Part shown: one piece after another, positions 8,403-17,928 of the stretch
How positions within the stretch are numbered: position 1 is the first letter of the stretch
Layout: each line of letters begins with the position of its first letter
Source of the DNA: Acinetobacter lwoffii
GTDB taxonomy: Bacteria > Pseudomonadota > Gammaproteobacteria > Pseudomonadales > Moraxellaceae
Assembly (NCBI RefSeq): GCF_002321025.1
Contig: NZ_DCLL01000028.1
Location: 1 to 47,781, forward strand
Direction of reading: 5' to 3'
DNA: 47,781 nt
Notes under the pieces: model-generated
Seen by the model: the letters and a program-made list of their open reading frames with translations, nothing else
What the model was told of the DNA's origin: nothing
Databases searched by the model: none
Made by a program: the position numbers and the translations under genes

Positions 8403-8723
8403 ATGATCCATTTAACTGAAAATGCTGCAACTCATATCAGCAATTATTTAAAAAATCGCGGTAAGGGTGAAGGCATTCGCGTTGGTGTGAAAACTTCAGG
8501 CTGTTCTGGTCTGGCCTATGTGCTCGAATTCGTTGATGAAGTCGATACACATGACCAAGCCTTTGAGCAGTTTGGGGTTAAAGTATTCGTTGACCCGAAA
8601 AGTCTGGTTTATCTTGAAGGTATGGAGATGGACTATGTTAAAAACGGCTTGAACGAAGGCTTCGAATTTAACAACCCCAACAAAAAAGGCGAATGCGGTT
8701 GTGGTGAATCCTTCACTGTATAA
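8403..8723 (+). CDS. iscA: A-type iron-sulfur carrier IscA
   Basis: 106 residues. The three conserved cysteines are C34 (TSGCSGLAY) and C98/C100 (GECGCGESF). IscA delivers clusters, mainly [4Fe-4S], to apo-targets. ACGGAG lies upstream of the ATG. A strong hairpin follows the stop codon before hscB. Confidence 0.96.
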   Translation: MIHLTENAATHISNYLKNRGKGEGIRVGVKTSGCSGLAYVLEFVDEVDTHDQAFEQFGVKVFVDPKSLVYLEGMEMDYVKNGLNEGFEFNNPNKKGECGCGESFTV

Positions 8724-8747
8724 ACCCGGCAGTTATTCTCTTTTGAC

Positions 8748-8778
8748 ATTAAAACAGTGTGTTTCACACTGTTTTAAT
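8748..8778. terminator. Perfect hairpin between iscA and hscB
   Basis: A 14-bp perfect stem (8748-8761 with 8765-8778) and a 3-base loop, TTT. The 3' arm ends in TTTTAAT, so it resembles an intrinsic terminator with a short U tract and would allow partial readthrough. It divides the operon into iscRSUA and hscBA-fdx. Confidence 0.6.
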
Positions 8779-8826
8779 TGCATTTATACAGTTATTTTTG
8801 CACATTAATCGCGGATCCCATCTCCC

Positions 8827-9342
8827 ATGAATCATTTTGAGTTGTTCAACCTTCCTGTAGCACTCGATATTGATTTAGCGGCTTTAAAGACTGAATTTTT
8901 AAAGTTGCAGCAACAATATCACCCAGATAAAGCTGAAGATAAAGATCAGGCTCTGATTAAATCAAGTGATATCAATCAGGCATTTAAAGTCTTGTCAGCG
9001 GTCGATAGCCGTGCAGCGTATTTACTGTCTCTCAAGAAACAGGACTATCACTTAGATCAGTCGATCAGTGATTTTGAATTCTTGCAGGACGCTCTGGAAA
9101 TTCGTGAACAACTTGACGATGCAACTTCTGCTGAAGATTTAACTTCACTAAAAGTCGAAGTCCAGCAATGGATTGAAGGCTTGGTTCGCGAATTCAAAAT
9201 TGATTATGCGGATGAAGACTGGGCCGAAGCACGCGATACAGTGCGCAAACTACGCTTCTTCGTTAAAGTCATGGCCGATATCGACAAAGCGGAAGACCGC
9301 TTCCTGGACGATGACAGCTTTGATCTTGATGATGATTTCTAA
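8827..9342 (+). CDS. hscB: Co-chaperone HscB
   Basis: 171 residues. An N-terminal J domain with the HPD motif at 32-34 (YHPDKAEDKD) and the C-terminal three-helix IscU-binding domain (about 90-155). HscB brings IscU to HscA and stimulates its ATPase. The C-terminal tail is very acidic (DDDSFDLDDDF), a possible lineage trait. No clear ribosome-binding site is seen within the usual distance of the ATG. Confidence 0.95.
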   Translation: MNHFELFNLPVALDIDLAALKTEFLKLQQQYHPDKAEDKDQALIKSSDINQAFKVLSAVDSRAAYLLSLKKQDYHLDQSISDFEFLQDALEIREQLDDATSAEDLTSLKVEVQQWIEGLVREFKIDYADEDWAEARDTVRKLRFFVKVMADIDKAEDRFLDDDSFDLDDDF

Positions 9343-9383
9343 TTTTTAGTATTTAATATTTAACGTGCAAAGGATGTAACACT

Positions 9384-11243
9384 ATGGCTCTCTTGCAAAT
9401 TGCAGAACCAGGTCAATCAAGTGCACCACATGAACACCGCATTGCGATTGGTATCGATTTAGGCACCACCCACTCTTTGGTTGCCACGGTTCTTTCAGGT
9501 AAAGCCAAAGTACTTAATGACGAACAAGGTCGTGTGCTACTTCCTTCTATCGTACATTATGCAGAACAACAGACTCAATACGGCAATGAAGCTGCGCCTT
9601 TCATTACTACTGACCCTAAAAACACCATCGTTTCTGTAAAACGTTTTATGGGTCGCTCGAAAGCTGACATCAAATTCCAGCATCCTTATGCCTTGGTCGG
9701 TGAAGCCAATGAAATGCCGGCTTTTGAAACTGCACAAGGCCGTAAGACTCCGGTTGAGATTTCTGCAGAAATTTTAAAGCAGTTGAAAGACCGCGCTGAA
9801 GCCAGTCTGCAAAATCCGGTCAATGGTGCCGTTATTACTGTTCCGGCGTACTTCGATGAAGCACAGCGTCAGGCAACTCGTGATGCTGCCCAGCTTGCCG
9901 GTTTAAATGTTTTACGTTTATTGAACGAACCTACTGCAGCGGCTGTGGCTTATGGTCTTGATCAGGAAAGCAACCTGAGTACAGATCGCAACTATGTAAT
10001 CTACGACTTAGGTGGCGGTACCTTTGACGTTTCGATTCTGCGTTTCTCTCAAGGTGTATTTGAAGTTCTAGCAACCGGTGGCCACACTGCGCTCGGTGGT
10101 GATGACCTGGATCGTTTGATCCTGAAATGGGCCAAGAAACAACTGAATATTGACACTTTGAATGATGCAGAATATGCACATTTTGTGGTTGCGGCACGTA
10201 AAGCCAAAGAAGCTTTGTCGGATGCAGATTCAGTTCAACTCAAATTGCTTGATCAGGTATTGACGCTTGACCGTCCGACATTTGAAGAGATCATTAAAGT
10301 TGCTTTGGATAAGACCATCAGCGTATGTAAGCGTGTGATGCGTGATGCCAAGCTTGAACTGGATGACATTCAAAATGTCGTTTTGGTCGGTGGCTCAACC
10401 CGTTCTTATGCAGTACAAAAAGCCGTGCGTGAAGTATTCAATCAAGAACCACTATGCACTATTAATCCGGATGAAGTGGTTGCGATTGGCGCATCAATTA
10501 CTGCGAACCAATTGATTGGCAACTCAACTGATGGCTCATTACTATTAGACGTGACGCCTCTGTCTCTTGGTCTTGAAACCATGGGCGGACTGGTTGAACG
10601 ATTAATTTCGCGTAATACTGCGATTCCAGTCGCTCGTCGTCAGGAATTTACGACTTATCAAGATGGCCAGACTGCCATGTTGATTCATGTGGTTCAAGGT
10701 GAACGTGATCTGGTTGAGCATTGCCGTAGTTTAGGGCGTTTTGTCCTGCATGGCATTCCACCAATGACTGCCGGTCAGGCACGTATTGAAGTGACGTTCC
10801 AGGTCGATGCAGATGGCTTGCTGACTGTATCTGCCAAAGAAACCACCTCTGGCGTGACGGCTCAAATCGATATCAAACCATCTTATGGTTTATCGGGCGA
10901 AGATACTGAACGTCTGTTGCTAGACGGTTATAAGTTCGCTGAAGAAGATAAGAATCTTCGTCATTTGAATGAAACCAAAGTGGAAGCACAGCGTGAGCTG
11001 GAAGCACTGGTTCAGGCACTCAAAGCGGATGCCGGTCTGTTGACTGAAGATCAAATTGCAGCACTGCAAACTGCGCAAGCACAACTTGAAACTCAGCTTC
11101 AGGGTTCAGATATCAAAGCGATTGAATCTGCCGTTGAACAGCTTAAAATACATAGTGATGCTTTTGCAGCAGCACGTATGAATCAACATATTGATGCAGC
11201 TCTTAAGGGCACTAAACTCGACGACTGGTCAAACTCAAACTAA
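9384..11243 (+). CDS. hscA: Specialised Hsp70 chaperone HscA
   Basis: 619 residues. Hsp70 ATPase domain with GIDLGTTHSLVA (about 23-34), IYDLGGGTFDVSILR (near 206-220) and VLVGGSTRS (near 335), then the substrate-binding domain starting around DVTPLSLGLETMGG. HscA uses ATP hydrolysis to release clusters from IscU through its LPPVK motif. It lies between hscB and fdx as in the standard isc operon. Confidence 0.96.
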   Translation: MALLQIAEPGQSSAPHEHRIAIGIDLGTTHSLVATVLSGKAKVLNDEQGRVLLPSIVHYAEQQTQYGNEAAPFITTDPKNTIVSVKRFMGRSKADIKFQHPYALVGEANEMPAFETAQGRKTPVEISAEILKQLKDRAEASLQNPVNGAVITVPAYFDEAQRQATRDAAQLAGLNVLRLLNEPTAAAVAYGLDQESNLSTDRNYVIYDLGGGTFDVSILRFSQGVFEVLATGGHTALGGDDLDRLILKWAKKQLNIDTLNDAEYAHFVVAARKAKEALSDADSVQLKLLDQVLTLDRPTFEEIIKVALDKTISVCKRVMRDAKLELDDIQNVVLVGGSTRSYAVQKAVREVFNQEPLCTINPDEVVAIGASITANQLIGNSTDGSLLLDVTPLSLGLETMGGLVERLISRNTAIPVARRQEFTTYQDGQTAMLIHVVQGERDLVEHCRSLGRFVLHGIPPMTAGQARIEVTFQVDADGLLTVSAKETTSGVTAQIDIKPSYGLSGEDTERLLLDGYKFAEEDKNLRHLNETKVEAQRELEALVQALKADAGLLTEDQIAALQTAQAQLETQLQGSDIKAIESAVEQLKIHSDAFAAARMNQHIDAALKGTKLDDWSNSN

Positions 11244-11258
11244 TTTAAGGTAACGACT

Positions 11259-11597
11259 ATGCCACGTATTAAAGTTCTTCCACATGCGCAGATTTGCCCC
11301 GAAGGTGCTGAGTTTGAAGTCGAACAAAATGCCAATCTTTGCGAAAGCCTACTGAAAAATGGCATTAAAATCGAACATGCTTGCGATATGTCAGCAGCGT
11401 GTACCACCTGCCATGTAGTGGTACGCAAAGGTTTTGACAGCCTGGAAGAAATGGATGATGTTGAAGCTGACTTACTCGATCGTGCCTGGGGTTTAGAACC
11501 TGATTCACGTCTTTCTTGTCAGGTTAAACTGGACGATGAAGATCTGGAAATTGAAATTCCAAAATACACCATTAACCATGCGTCAGAAAATCACTAA
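11259..11597 (+). CDS. fdx: Isc-type [2Fe-2S] ferredoxin
   Basis: 112 residues. Cluster ligands C42, C48, C51 and C87 follow the adrenodoxin-type pattern (ACDMSAACTTC ... RLSCQVK). It supplies electrons for cluster assembly on IscU. Fifteen bases after hscA and the last gene of the operon: a strong terminator follows and no iscX frame is found downstream. Confidence 0.95.
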   Translation: MPRIKVLPHAQICPEGAEFEVEQNANLCESLLKNGIKIEHACDMSAACTTCHVVVRKGFDSLEEMDDVEADLLDRAWGLEPDSRLSCQVKLDDEDLEIEIPKYTINHASENH

Positions 11598-11619
11598 GAT
11601 TTTCGTTGCAGGCTAAAAT

Positions 11620-11647
11620 AAAAAACCACGCTCAGGCGTGGTTTTTT
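11620..11647. terminator. Terminator of the isc operon, shared with the convergent adenylate cyclase gene
   Basis: Stem CCACGC (11626-11631) / GCGTGG (11636-11641), loop TCAG, flanked by A6 and T6, so it works in both directions. Confidence 0.9.
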
Positions 11648-11686
11648 CTCTTTATAAGAAACAATTAAAGTAAATTTACATGAACT

Positions 11687-13132
11687 TTAAATGTGTTCAA
11701 TTACTTCATCCTCAAGCTTCAATTTGACAATACCTTGTGAATTGGTCATTTTCTGCTGAGTTTCAATGCGTTTAATCATTTTTTCTAGTACATGAATCAG
11801 CTCAGGATATTCAAAGTTTTGCACTTCATCCAGATTCAGCAATAAATGAAAGCCCTTATATTCATAATCGAACCAGCGCTGATACTCGACTTTCTGAGAC
11901 GCATATTTTTCCATGACCTGCCAGGTTCTTACAGGTGCTTTAATGCCTTTCAAGAATATCGGCTTTTTCGGTGCACAAAGATAATCATCTTTGATCAGAT
12001 TATGAGTATCTTCCGAAATCAGGATTTCATCGACTTCCGCTGCACTTTGCAAACGCGCTGCCAGATTGGCATCACGTCCTACAATGGTATAAGCCATACG
12101 ATGCGTAGCCCCATAATTCCCTACGTGGCAATAACCGGTTGAAATCCCCATGCGGATATGCAGTGGCGGATAACCCATTTTAATCCAGCGTTCCCGCAGC
12201 AATTTCATTTGCTGACGCATCGCCAATGCCATTTCCATACAGTTCTTAGCATCCTGTTCCACACCTTCGGAGTTCGGATCACCAAAGAAAATCAGGATGG
12301 CATCACCCATGAATTTATCGACAGTCGCTTCATAATTTTTAGCGATTTCGGTCATATGCCGAAGATAGTCATTCAACAGGAATGCTAAATCATCTGGAAT
12401 CAGAGTTTCAGATAGCTCTGTGAAGCCTTGAATATCAGAGAAAAAGATCGTCAACTTTTTACGTTTATATTCAATTTTGGCTTCAGATTCACCTTTCATA
12501 ATGGATTGCCATAACTGCACGGGCGCATAGCGACTCAGCTGATTGGCAAATTCCATATAACGGTTCATCTGTTCGAAATAATGGTCTTTTTTCTGGGTCA
12601 TGTATTGCACACGACCACTTTGATAAAAACTTCCGACACCAAAATAGGTAATCAGACAGATAAAGCCTAAAACGGTCAACTCACTGCTGGTCGGTTCGAA
12701 ATAATTATTAAACCCAAAGACCAGAATATTGGCCAGATAAAAAAGCGTAATCCCGATCAGGCTGGCTAGAGATGCCATCATCAATGAAATTTTATTGCTG
12801 ATCGCGGTATAGAGCACTGCGACCAGACCCAGCAAGGACAACACCAAGTCCAGATGCACGGCCGCCAAAACCACCGAGATGACAATGACATCAATCAGGA
12901 AAAGAATATTACGCCGAATGTGATAATCATGACGATAGATCAGCCAGCGAGATAGCTTGGGAGTGATCAACAAAACCAGAAACAAAAAAAATGGAACAAA
13001 AAGCTGATACTGGGTATCTGGTTCAGTGTAATGAAAGACGACCAGAACCAGAGACAGCATGATATAGCCCATCATGCGATGGAAATATTCAAACTGATGG
13101 GGTTCTTTTTGAATCCAGTCGTCTAATTGCAC
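11687..13132 (-). CDS. Membrane-bound class III adenylate cyclase
   Basis: 481 residues. About six transmembrane helices in the first 170 residues form a MASE-like sensor region, then a linker and a class III cyclase domain (about 222-400). Metal-binding D233 (FSDIQGFT) and D277 (GDAILIFFGD) are present; purine-specifying K273 and T349 indicate ATP rather than GTP, and N356/R360 (NLAARL) match the transition-state pair. All catalytic residues are present, so it should make cAMP for a Crp/Vfr-type regulator. It lies 55 bases behind the HIT gene on the same strand and is probably cotranscribed with it. Acinetobacter has one main cyclase of this type; whether this is the one characterised in A. 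baumannii cannot be shown here. Confidence 0.9.
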   Translation of the reverse strand: MQLDDWIQKEPHQFEYFHRMMGYIMLSLVLVVFHYTEPDTQYQLFVPFFLFLVLLITPKLSRWLIYRHDYHIRRNILFLIDVIVISVVLAAVHLDLVLSLLGLVAVLYTAISNKISLMMASLASLIGITLFYLANILVFGFNNYFEPTSSELTVLGFICLITYFGVGSFYQSGRVQYMTQKKDHYFEQMNRYMEFANQLSRYAPVQLWQSIMKGESEAKIEYKRKKLTIFFSDIQGFTELSETLIPDDLAFLLNDYLRHMTEIAKNYEATVDKFMGDAILIFFGDPNSEGVEQDAKNCMEMALAMRQQMKLLRERWIKMGYPPLHIRMGISTGYCHVGNYGATHRMAYTIVGRDANLAARLQSAAEVDEILISEDTHNLIKDDYLCAPKKPIFLKGIKAPVRTWQVMEKYASQKVEYQRWFDYEYKGFHLLLNLDEVQNFEYPELIHVLEKMIKRIETQQKMTNSQGIVKLKLEDEVIEHI

Positions 13133-13187
13133 TCACTCACTCCCTGAAGTCCGCAACTGTTCATGGTTCTCGGAATGCCTTGGCTGA

Positions 13188-13622
13188 TTAGTCCATGCGC
13201 CAGTCAAATGGCATGTCGCCCTGACCACGTAAAGCCAGCATTAAGGTTTGACGCATATGTGCCAATACTTCACTGCTATAAGGAACAGCAGATGTACCCC
13301 AAACAGGCTTCGGCCATGCAACGTCGTTCTGATAACGAACTACATGATGAAAATGCAATTGCGGCACCATATTACCCAGCGCTGCTACATTCATTTTATC
13401 TGCACGGAAAACACGTGCCAGCTGGCTTGATAACCAGCTTGACTCTCTTAAAAACTGCTCTTGGTCAGCTTGACTCAATTCATATAATTCAGAGACACCC
13501 GGCACACGTGGAATCAGAATCAGCCAGGGAAATTGCATATCATTCATCAAACGACATGTTGACAAAGGAAAGTCGCCTACAAAAAACGTATCTTGAGCAA
13601 GTTGTGGATGCAAACTAAACAT
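13188..13622 (-). CDS. HIT-family protein
   Basis: 144 residues, cytosolic. The HIT-like motif is QLHFHHVVRY (about 88-97), preceded by a typical MNVAALGNMVPQ stretch. HIT proteins are nucleotide hydrolases or transferases acting on dinucleoside phosphates or AMP conjugates. The motif here is the shorter bacterial variant. The substrate is unknown. Confidence 0.85.
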   Translation of the reverse strand: MFSLHPQLAQDTFFVGDFPLSTCRLMNDMQFPWLILIPRVPGVSELYELSQADQEQFLRESSWLSSQLARVFRADKMNVAALGNMVPQLHFHHVVRYQNDVAWPKPVWGTSAVPYSSEVLAHMRQTLMLALRGQGDMPFDWRMD

Positions 13623-13851
13623 ATCTTTATAAATGATGCAAAATTAGAATGATGGCTAATACTAACATATCCAACTGAAGCTGAATATTGAAAGCAATGT
13701 GTTTAAAGACAAATTTTCATGATTTGTTGCGAAGCACATCACAATAATTACTGTAAACAATTCATTAAAAAAATCAAGCCTGTTGTTCCTGCAAACTTCA
13801 TTGGAAAATGAAATTCAAACTGAATTTTCAGGCTGATTTAATCGAATAAAA

Positions 13852-16800
13852 TCAGTGCAATTCTTTAAGCAGACTGTCCAGTAAATCCTGTATAAACTGA
13901 ATCCGCTTTTGATAGTCTTCCAGCATGACCATGACTTTTAGACGTTGACCGCCATCCATCCGGAAATAGGTCGGATGTTTCTGCATCATCTGGATAATCG
14001 TCATGGCTTGAACCGGAGTATCCGGTGCAAATTCAATATGCCCACCCTGACTGCTGATATCAATTTTAGTAATACCAAGCTGCTCGGCTTTCAATCGAAT
14101 CTGATGTACAGCAAAGAGCTGTTTGACCGGTTGCGGCGGTATACCAAAACGATCAATCAATTCCATCCGGATATTATCCAGCTTTTCCTGGGTATCGGTA
14201 TTACTGATGCGTTTATAGAACAACAGACGTTGATGCACATCACCCAGATATTCATCCGGAATCAGTGCTGGCATATGCAGGGTAATTTCGGCAGTCAATG
14301 ACAATGGTGCGTCGAAGTTTGGCGTTTTACCTTTTTGAATGGCTTTGGTGGCTTTTTCCAGCATTTCCATATACAGGCTATAACCAATCGCCTGCATCGA
14401 ACCACTCTGCTGTTCACCGAGTAATTCACCTGCGCCGCGAATTTCCAGATCTTCAGTTGCCAGCATAAAACCGGCACCCAAAGTTGAAGCACGCTGAATG
14501 GCATCCAGACGTTTTTCTGCATCACCTTTTAAGGCTTTTAATGACGGTACCATCAAATATGCATAAGCCTGATGATGTGAGCGCCCTACACGTCCGCGTA
14601 GCTGATGTAATTGCGCCAGGCCCAGTTTGTCGGCACGTTCAATCAGAATGGTGTTGGCATTCGGAACATCAATCCCGGTTTCAATAATGGTCGAACATAC
14701 CAGAACATTGTATTCCTTGTGATAGAACTGCTGCATCACCTGCTCCAGTTCACGTTCACGCATCTGTCCGTGGGCCACAATCACCCGCGCTTCCGGCACC
14801 AGTTTACGGATATGCTCGGCGGCACGATCGATTGTATCAACTTCATTATGCAGAAAATAAACCTGACCACCGCGCAGCAATTCACGCAGAATCGCTTCTT
14901 TAATGGTGTCATCGGTATGTTCCTGCACAAAGGTTTTCACCGCAAGACGGCGTGCCGGCGGTGTGGCGATAATCGACAGATCACGCATGCCACTAAAGGC
15001 CATATTCAGCGTACGTGGAATTGGAGTCGCAGTCAGTGTCAGCATATCAACATCGGCACGCATGGCCTTGATTCGCTCCTTGTCGCGCACACCGAAACGA
15101 TGCTCTTCATCGACAATCATCAGACCGAGATTCTTAAACTGGACATTTTCCTGCAAAATCTTATGTGTACCAATCACAATATCGACTTTCCCTTCGATCA
15201 GGTCGTCAATGGTCTTGGTATGTGCTTTGGAAGAACCGAAACGTGACAGCACTTCAATTCGGACCGGCCAGTCGGCAAAGCGGTCTTTAAATGAATCATA
15301 ATGCTGCTGTGCCAGCAAGGTGGTTGGTACCAGAATCGCGACCTGCCGATTATTCTGCACTGCAACAAATGCGGCACGCATCGCGACTTCTGTCTTACCG
15401 AAACCCACATCACCACACACCAGACGATCCATCGGCTTGGCCTGCTGCATGTCATGCAACGTCGCTTCAATCGCATTGGCCTGATCCAGTGTTTCTTCAT
15501 ACGCAAAGCCACTAGCAAATTGCATATACAGGCTTTGATCGACTTCAAAACTGATCCCGGGCTTGGAAGCACGACGTGCCTGAATATGCAGCAATTCGGC
15601 CGCGACATCGTGAATCTGTTCCAGCGCTTTACGTTTGGCTTTATTCCACGCATCTGTACCCAGTTTATGCAAAGGTGCCAGATCCGGATCACCACCACTA
15701 TACCGGCTAATTAAGTGCAGATTGGTCACCGGCACGTAGACTTTGGCGGCATCCGCATAATCCAGCTGCAAAAATTCGTGATCCTGATCATCAATACTTA
15801 GGGTGACCAGACCGGCATAACGTCCGACCCCATAATCGATATGTACCACAGGCGCGCCCATGGTCAGCTCAGTTAGACTTCGGATCAGAAACTCTTCGGA
15901 AACTTCCTGTTGACGTTTGCGACGGCGCTGTACCACGCGATGTTCATACAGCTGATTTTCAGAAATTACGCTGACACGATCGGTCAATACCAGACCACGC
16001 TCTAAAGGCGCATTGGTAATGGCAATTGCATACAGAGATTGAATAAAACTATCAAAATTTTCAACCGTGGGGATATCACCCAGACTTGGCCTTAAGGCAT
16101 CTTTAAGACTTTCCCGGCGTCCAGCACTTTCAGCCACTAGCAATACCGGATGATTAGCCTGATCAATATATTTTTTGACTTCATGAAACGGTTTTTCACG
16201 TTTCGGATCTACGGGCAGACGCGGTGGCAACTGGGTATCAAGATTCAATACCCCAGCTTTTTGATCAAAAGATGTTTGTGCGGCAATGATGCGTGCAAAC
16301 TGGTTCAGCTGCTCCAGCACCTGATTGGTCTGAAAAAACAGGCTTTCAGGCGGCATGATCGGTTGGTCGACATTGTGGCGACGATCTTCATAACGGCGCA
16401 CTACATCTTGCCAAAACTGGCTCAGACTTTCTTCCAAAGCCTTATCTGTAATGACAATGCCATTCTTAGGTAAGTACGAAATGAGCGAACTTTGACCTTG
16501 CATGGCTTCAGCGCTGAAAAACAAGGGCAAATAAAACTCGATTCCCGGTGAGACTATGCCATCCATCACATCCTGGTAGATCGGATTTTTCTTCGGATTC
16601 GCGGTCGGGAAAAATTCAGCATAGCGGTCACGGAACGTCGCACGACCTTCCTTAAGCGGAAATTCCTGTGCGGGCAATACGGTAAACTGCTGCAAACTTT
16701 GCGTGGTACGCTGAGTTTCGGAATCGAAAAATTTCAGGCTTTCAATTTCATCATCGAACAGGTCAATCCGAATCGGTGCTTCCTGCCCCGATGCGTAGAT

Positions 16801-17310
16801 ATCCATGATACTGCCGCGCACTGCGAATTCACCCGGATCATAAACGGTATCGACCAGATGATAACCGGCCTGAATCAGCTTTTTCTTTTGTTGTTCCAGA
16901 TCAAATTTCTGACCGACATGAATATCGAAATGCTCACCCAGAATCCATGAGGTCGGCGCCACACGTTGTGCCAAAGTTGAGGCGGACAGCAACAGTACGC
17001 CAGTTTTGGGCATATTGGATAAGATTGCCAGACGTTCCGAGACAATATCCTGATGTGGTGAGAGACGGTCATAAGGCAAGATTTCCCAATCTGGAAAAAT
17101 CGTGGGTTTAATCCCATAAAATTCCAGTTCACTTTCCAGTTGACCCAAATGCTGATTATTACGTGCAATCACAATAAACAAGCGCGATTGCTGCTGCACG
17201 ATTTCTTTAAGCAATAATGCAGTTGAGGAACCTTGCAGATTGCCTAACCAGCGTTTCTCGCCTGCTTTGAGCTGTGGTAAATTGAGTTGGGAAATTTCTT
17301 GCTGGAACAT
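13852..17310 (-). CDS. mfd: Transcription-repair coupling factor Mfd
   Basis: 1152 residues, full length. N-terminal UvrB-homology region (about 15-350), RNA-polymerase interaction domain near 475-545 (VVHIDYGVGRYAGLV), and a RecG-like translocase with Walker A GDVGFGKT at 633-640 and DEEH at 735-738. The C-terminal TRCF domain (about 1000-1140) is present. Mfd removes stalled RNA polymerase at lesions and recruits UvrA for excision repair. Monocistronic: 229 gene-free bases follow it, with no strong terminator seen. Confidence 0.97.
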   Translation of the reverse strand: MFQQEISQLNLPQLKAGEKRWLGNLQGSSTALLLKEIVQQQSRLFIVIARNNQHLGQLESELEFYGIKPTIFPDWEILPYDRLSPHQDIVSERLAILSNMPKTGVLLLSASTLAQRVAPTSWILGEHFDIHVGQKFDLEQQKKKLIQAGYHLVDTVYDPGEFAVRGSIMDIYASGQEAPIRIDLFDDEIESLKFFDSETQRTTQSLQQFTVLPAQEFPLKEGRATFRDRYAEFFPTANPKKNPIYQDVMDGIVSPGIEFYLPLFFSAEAMQGQSSLISYLPKNGIVITDKALEESLSQFWQDVVRRYEDRRHNVDQPIMPPESLFFQTNQVLEQLNQFARIIAAQTSFDQKAGVLNLDTQLPPRLPVDPKREKPFHEVKKYIDQANHPVLLVAESAGRRESLKDALRPSLGDIPTVENFDSFIQSLYAIAITNAPLERGLVLTDRVSVISENQLYEHRVVQRRRKRQQEVSEEFLIRSLTELTMGAPVVHIDYGVGRYAGLVTLSIDDQDHEFLQLDYADAAKVYVPVTNLHLISRYSGGDPDLAPLHKLGTDAWNKAKRKALEQIHDVAAELLHIQARRASKPGISFEVDQSLYMQFASGFAYEETLDQANAIEATLHDMQQAKPMDRLVCGDVGFGKTEVAMRAAFVAVQNNRQVAILVPTTLLAQQHYDSFKDRFADWPVRIEVLSRFGSSKAHTKTIDDLIEGKVDIVIGTHKILQENVQFKNLGLMIVDEEHRFGVRDKERIKAMRADVDMLTLTATPIPRTLNMAFSGMRDLSIIATPPARRLAVKTFVQEHTDDTIKEAILRELLRGGQVYFLHNEVDTIDRAAEHIRKLVPEARVIVAHGQMRERELEQVMQQFYHKEYNVLVCSTIIETGIDVPNANTILIERADKLGLAQLHQLRGRVGRSHHQAYAYLMVPSLKALKGDAEKRLDAIQRASTLGAGFMLATEDLEIRGAGELLGEQQSGSMQAIGYSLYMEMLEKATKAIQKGKTPNFDAPLSLTAEITLHMPALIPDEYLGDVHQRLLFYKRISNTDTQEKLDNIRMELIDRFGIPPQPVKQLFAVHQIRLKAEQLGITKIDISSQGGHIEFAPDTPVQAMTIIQMMQKHPTYFRMDGGQRLKVMVMLEDYQKRIQFIQDLLDSLLKELH

Positions 17311-17342
17311 GGATATAGCTTTAAAGTCTAAATAACCTGAGG

Positions 17343-17354
17343 CTTATACTAGCA
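17343..17354 (-). promoter_or_regulatory. Candidate extended -10 promoter for mfd
   Basis: On the minus strand TGCTAGTATAAG provides a TG-n-TAGTAT extended -10, 36 bases before the mfd start codon; no convincing -35. It lies inside a 6-bp inverted repeat CCTGAG/CTCAGG (17336-17341 and 17362-17367). Confidence 0.3.
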
Positions 17355-17433
17355 CGATGATCTCAGGATATTTTGTTATTTTTATGCAGTCTTGCTACAT
17401 CCATATACTTCGATTTTAAGCCACTTTTGCAGC

Positions 17434-17799
17434 TTATTTTTGATCGCGCAGAAAGTTACGATAATAATCATTTAACTTCTTAAGGATCATTTTAAATTGC
17501 AGCAGATTCTCTTCGGTATTGCCTAAAGTCGCATTAAAATGCTGATGGGCAATTTCCAGATCAATTTTTTCATTGATCAGCATTGCGGTATCATATAACG
17601 CTTTTAAATCATCAAACTGTTTTAAACGGCGATTCGACAAATACTCTAATCGTGCACCCAATTCCTGATTGAGTTGAATATCATCGACGATATAGCCTGT
17701 ACCTTCTACGTACTGGATATTCTGCTCTTCTAAATATAGCTGTGCAGCAGTCGGTTTATTACTTTTAAATAATGCACTGATTTTATCAAACATCGCCAT
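17434..17799 (-). CDS. Small conserved hypothetical protein
   Basis: 121 residues starting MAMFDKISALFK, with GGCTGGG upstream of the ATG. The N-terminal helix has the style of a short amphipathic anchor; residues 40-118 are mostly alpha-helical with Lys/Leu repeats and contain no cysteine or recognisable motif. I do not recognise a named family. Between mfd and aspA on the same strand; the hairpin at 17838-17872 separates it from aspA. Confidence 0.75.
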   Translation of the reverse strand: MAMFDKISALFKSNKPTAAQLYLEEQNIQYVEGTGYIVDDIQLNQELGARLEYLSNRRLKQFDDLKALYDTAMLINEKIDLEIAHQHFNATLGNTEENLLQFKMILKKLNDYYRNFLRDQK

Positions 17800-17837
17800 T
17801 TACCCAGCCAAATATAGTTCAGGCTCTAGTCTAGATG

Positions 17838-17872
17838 AAAATGCCTCAAATCCACATCCTGAACTTGAGGCA
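17838..17872 (-). terminator. Terminator-like hairpin downstream of aspA
   Basis: Eight-bp stem TGCCTCAA (17842-17849) / TTGAGGCA (17865-17872), 15-base loop, followed on the minus strand by TTTTC. The long loop makes it a moderate terminator. Confidence 0.5.
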
Positions 17873-17928
17873 AATTATCAAAATAGCAGCGATTCGCTGT
17901 TTCAGACGATTTAATAGATATATGTATG

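Noticed and set aside
14611..15246. 211-residue plus-strand frame opposite mfd (and other long frames near it)
   Set aside because: Antisense shadow of the GC-rich part of mfd; no motif, no ribosome-binding site.
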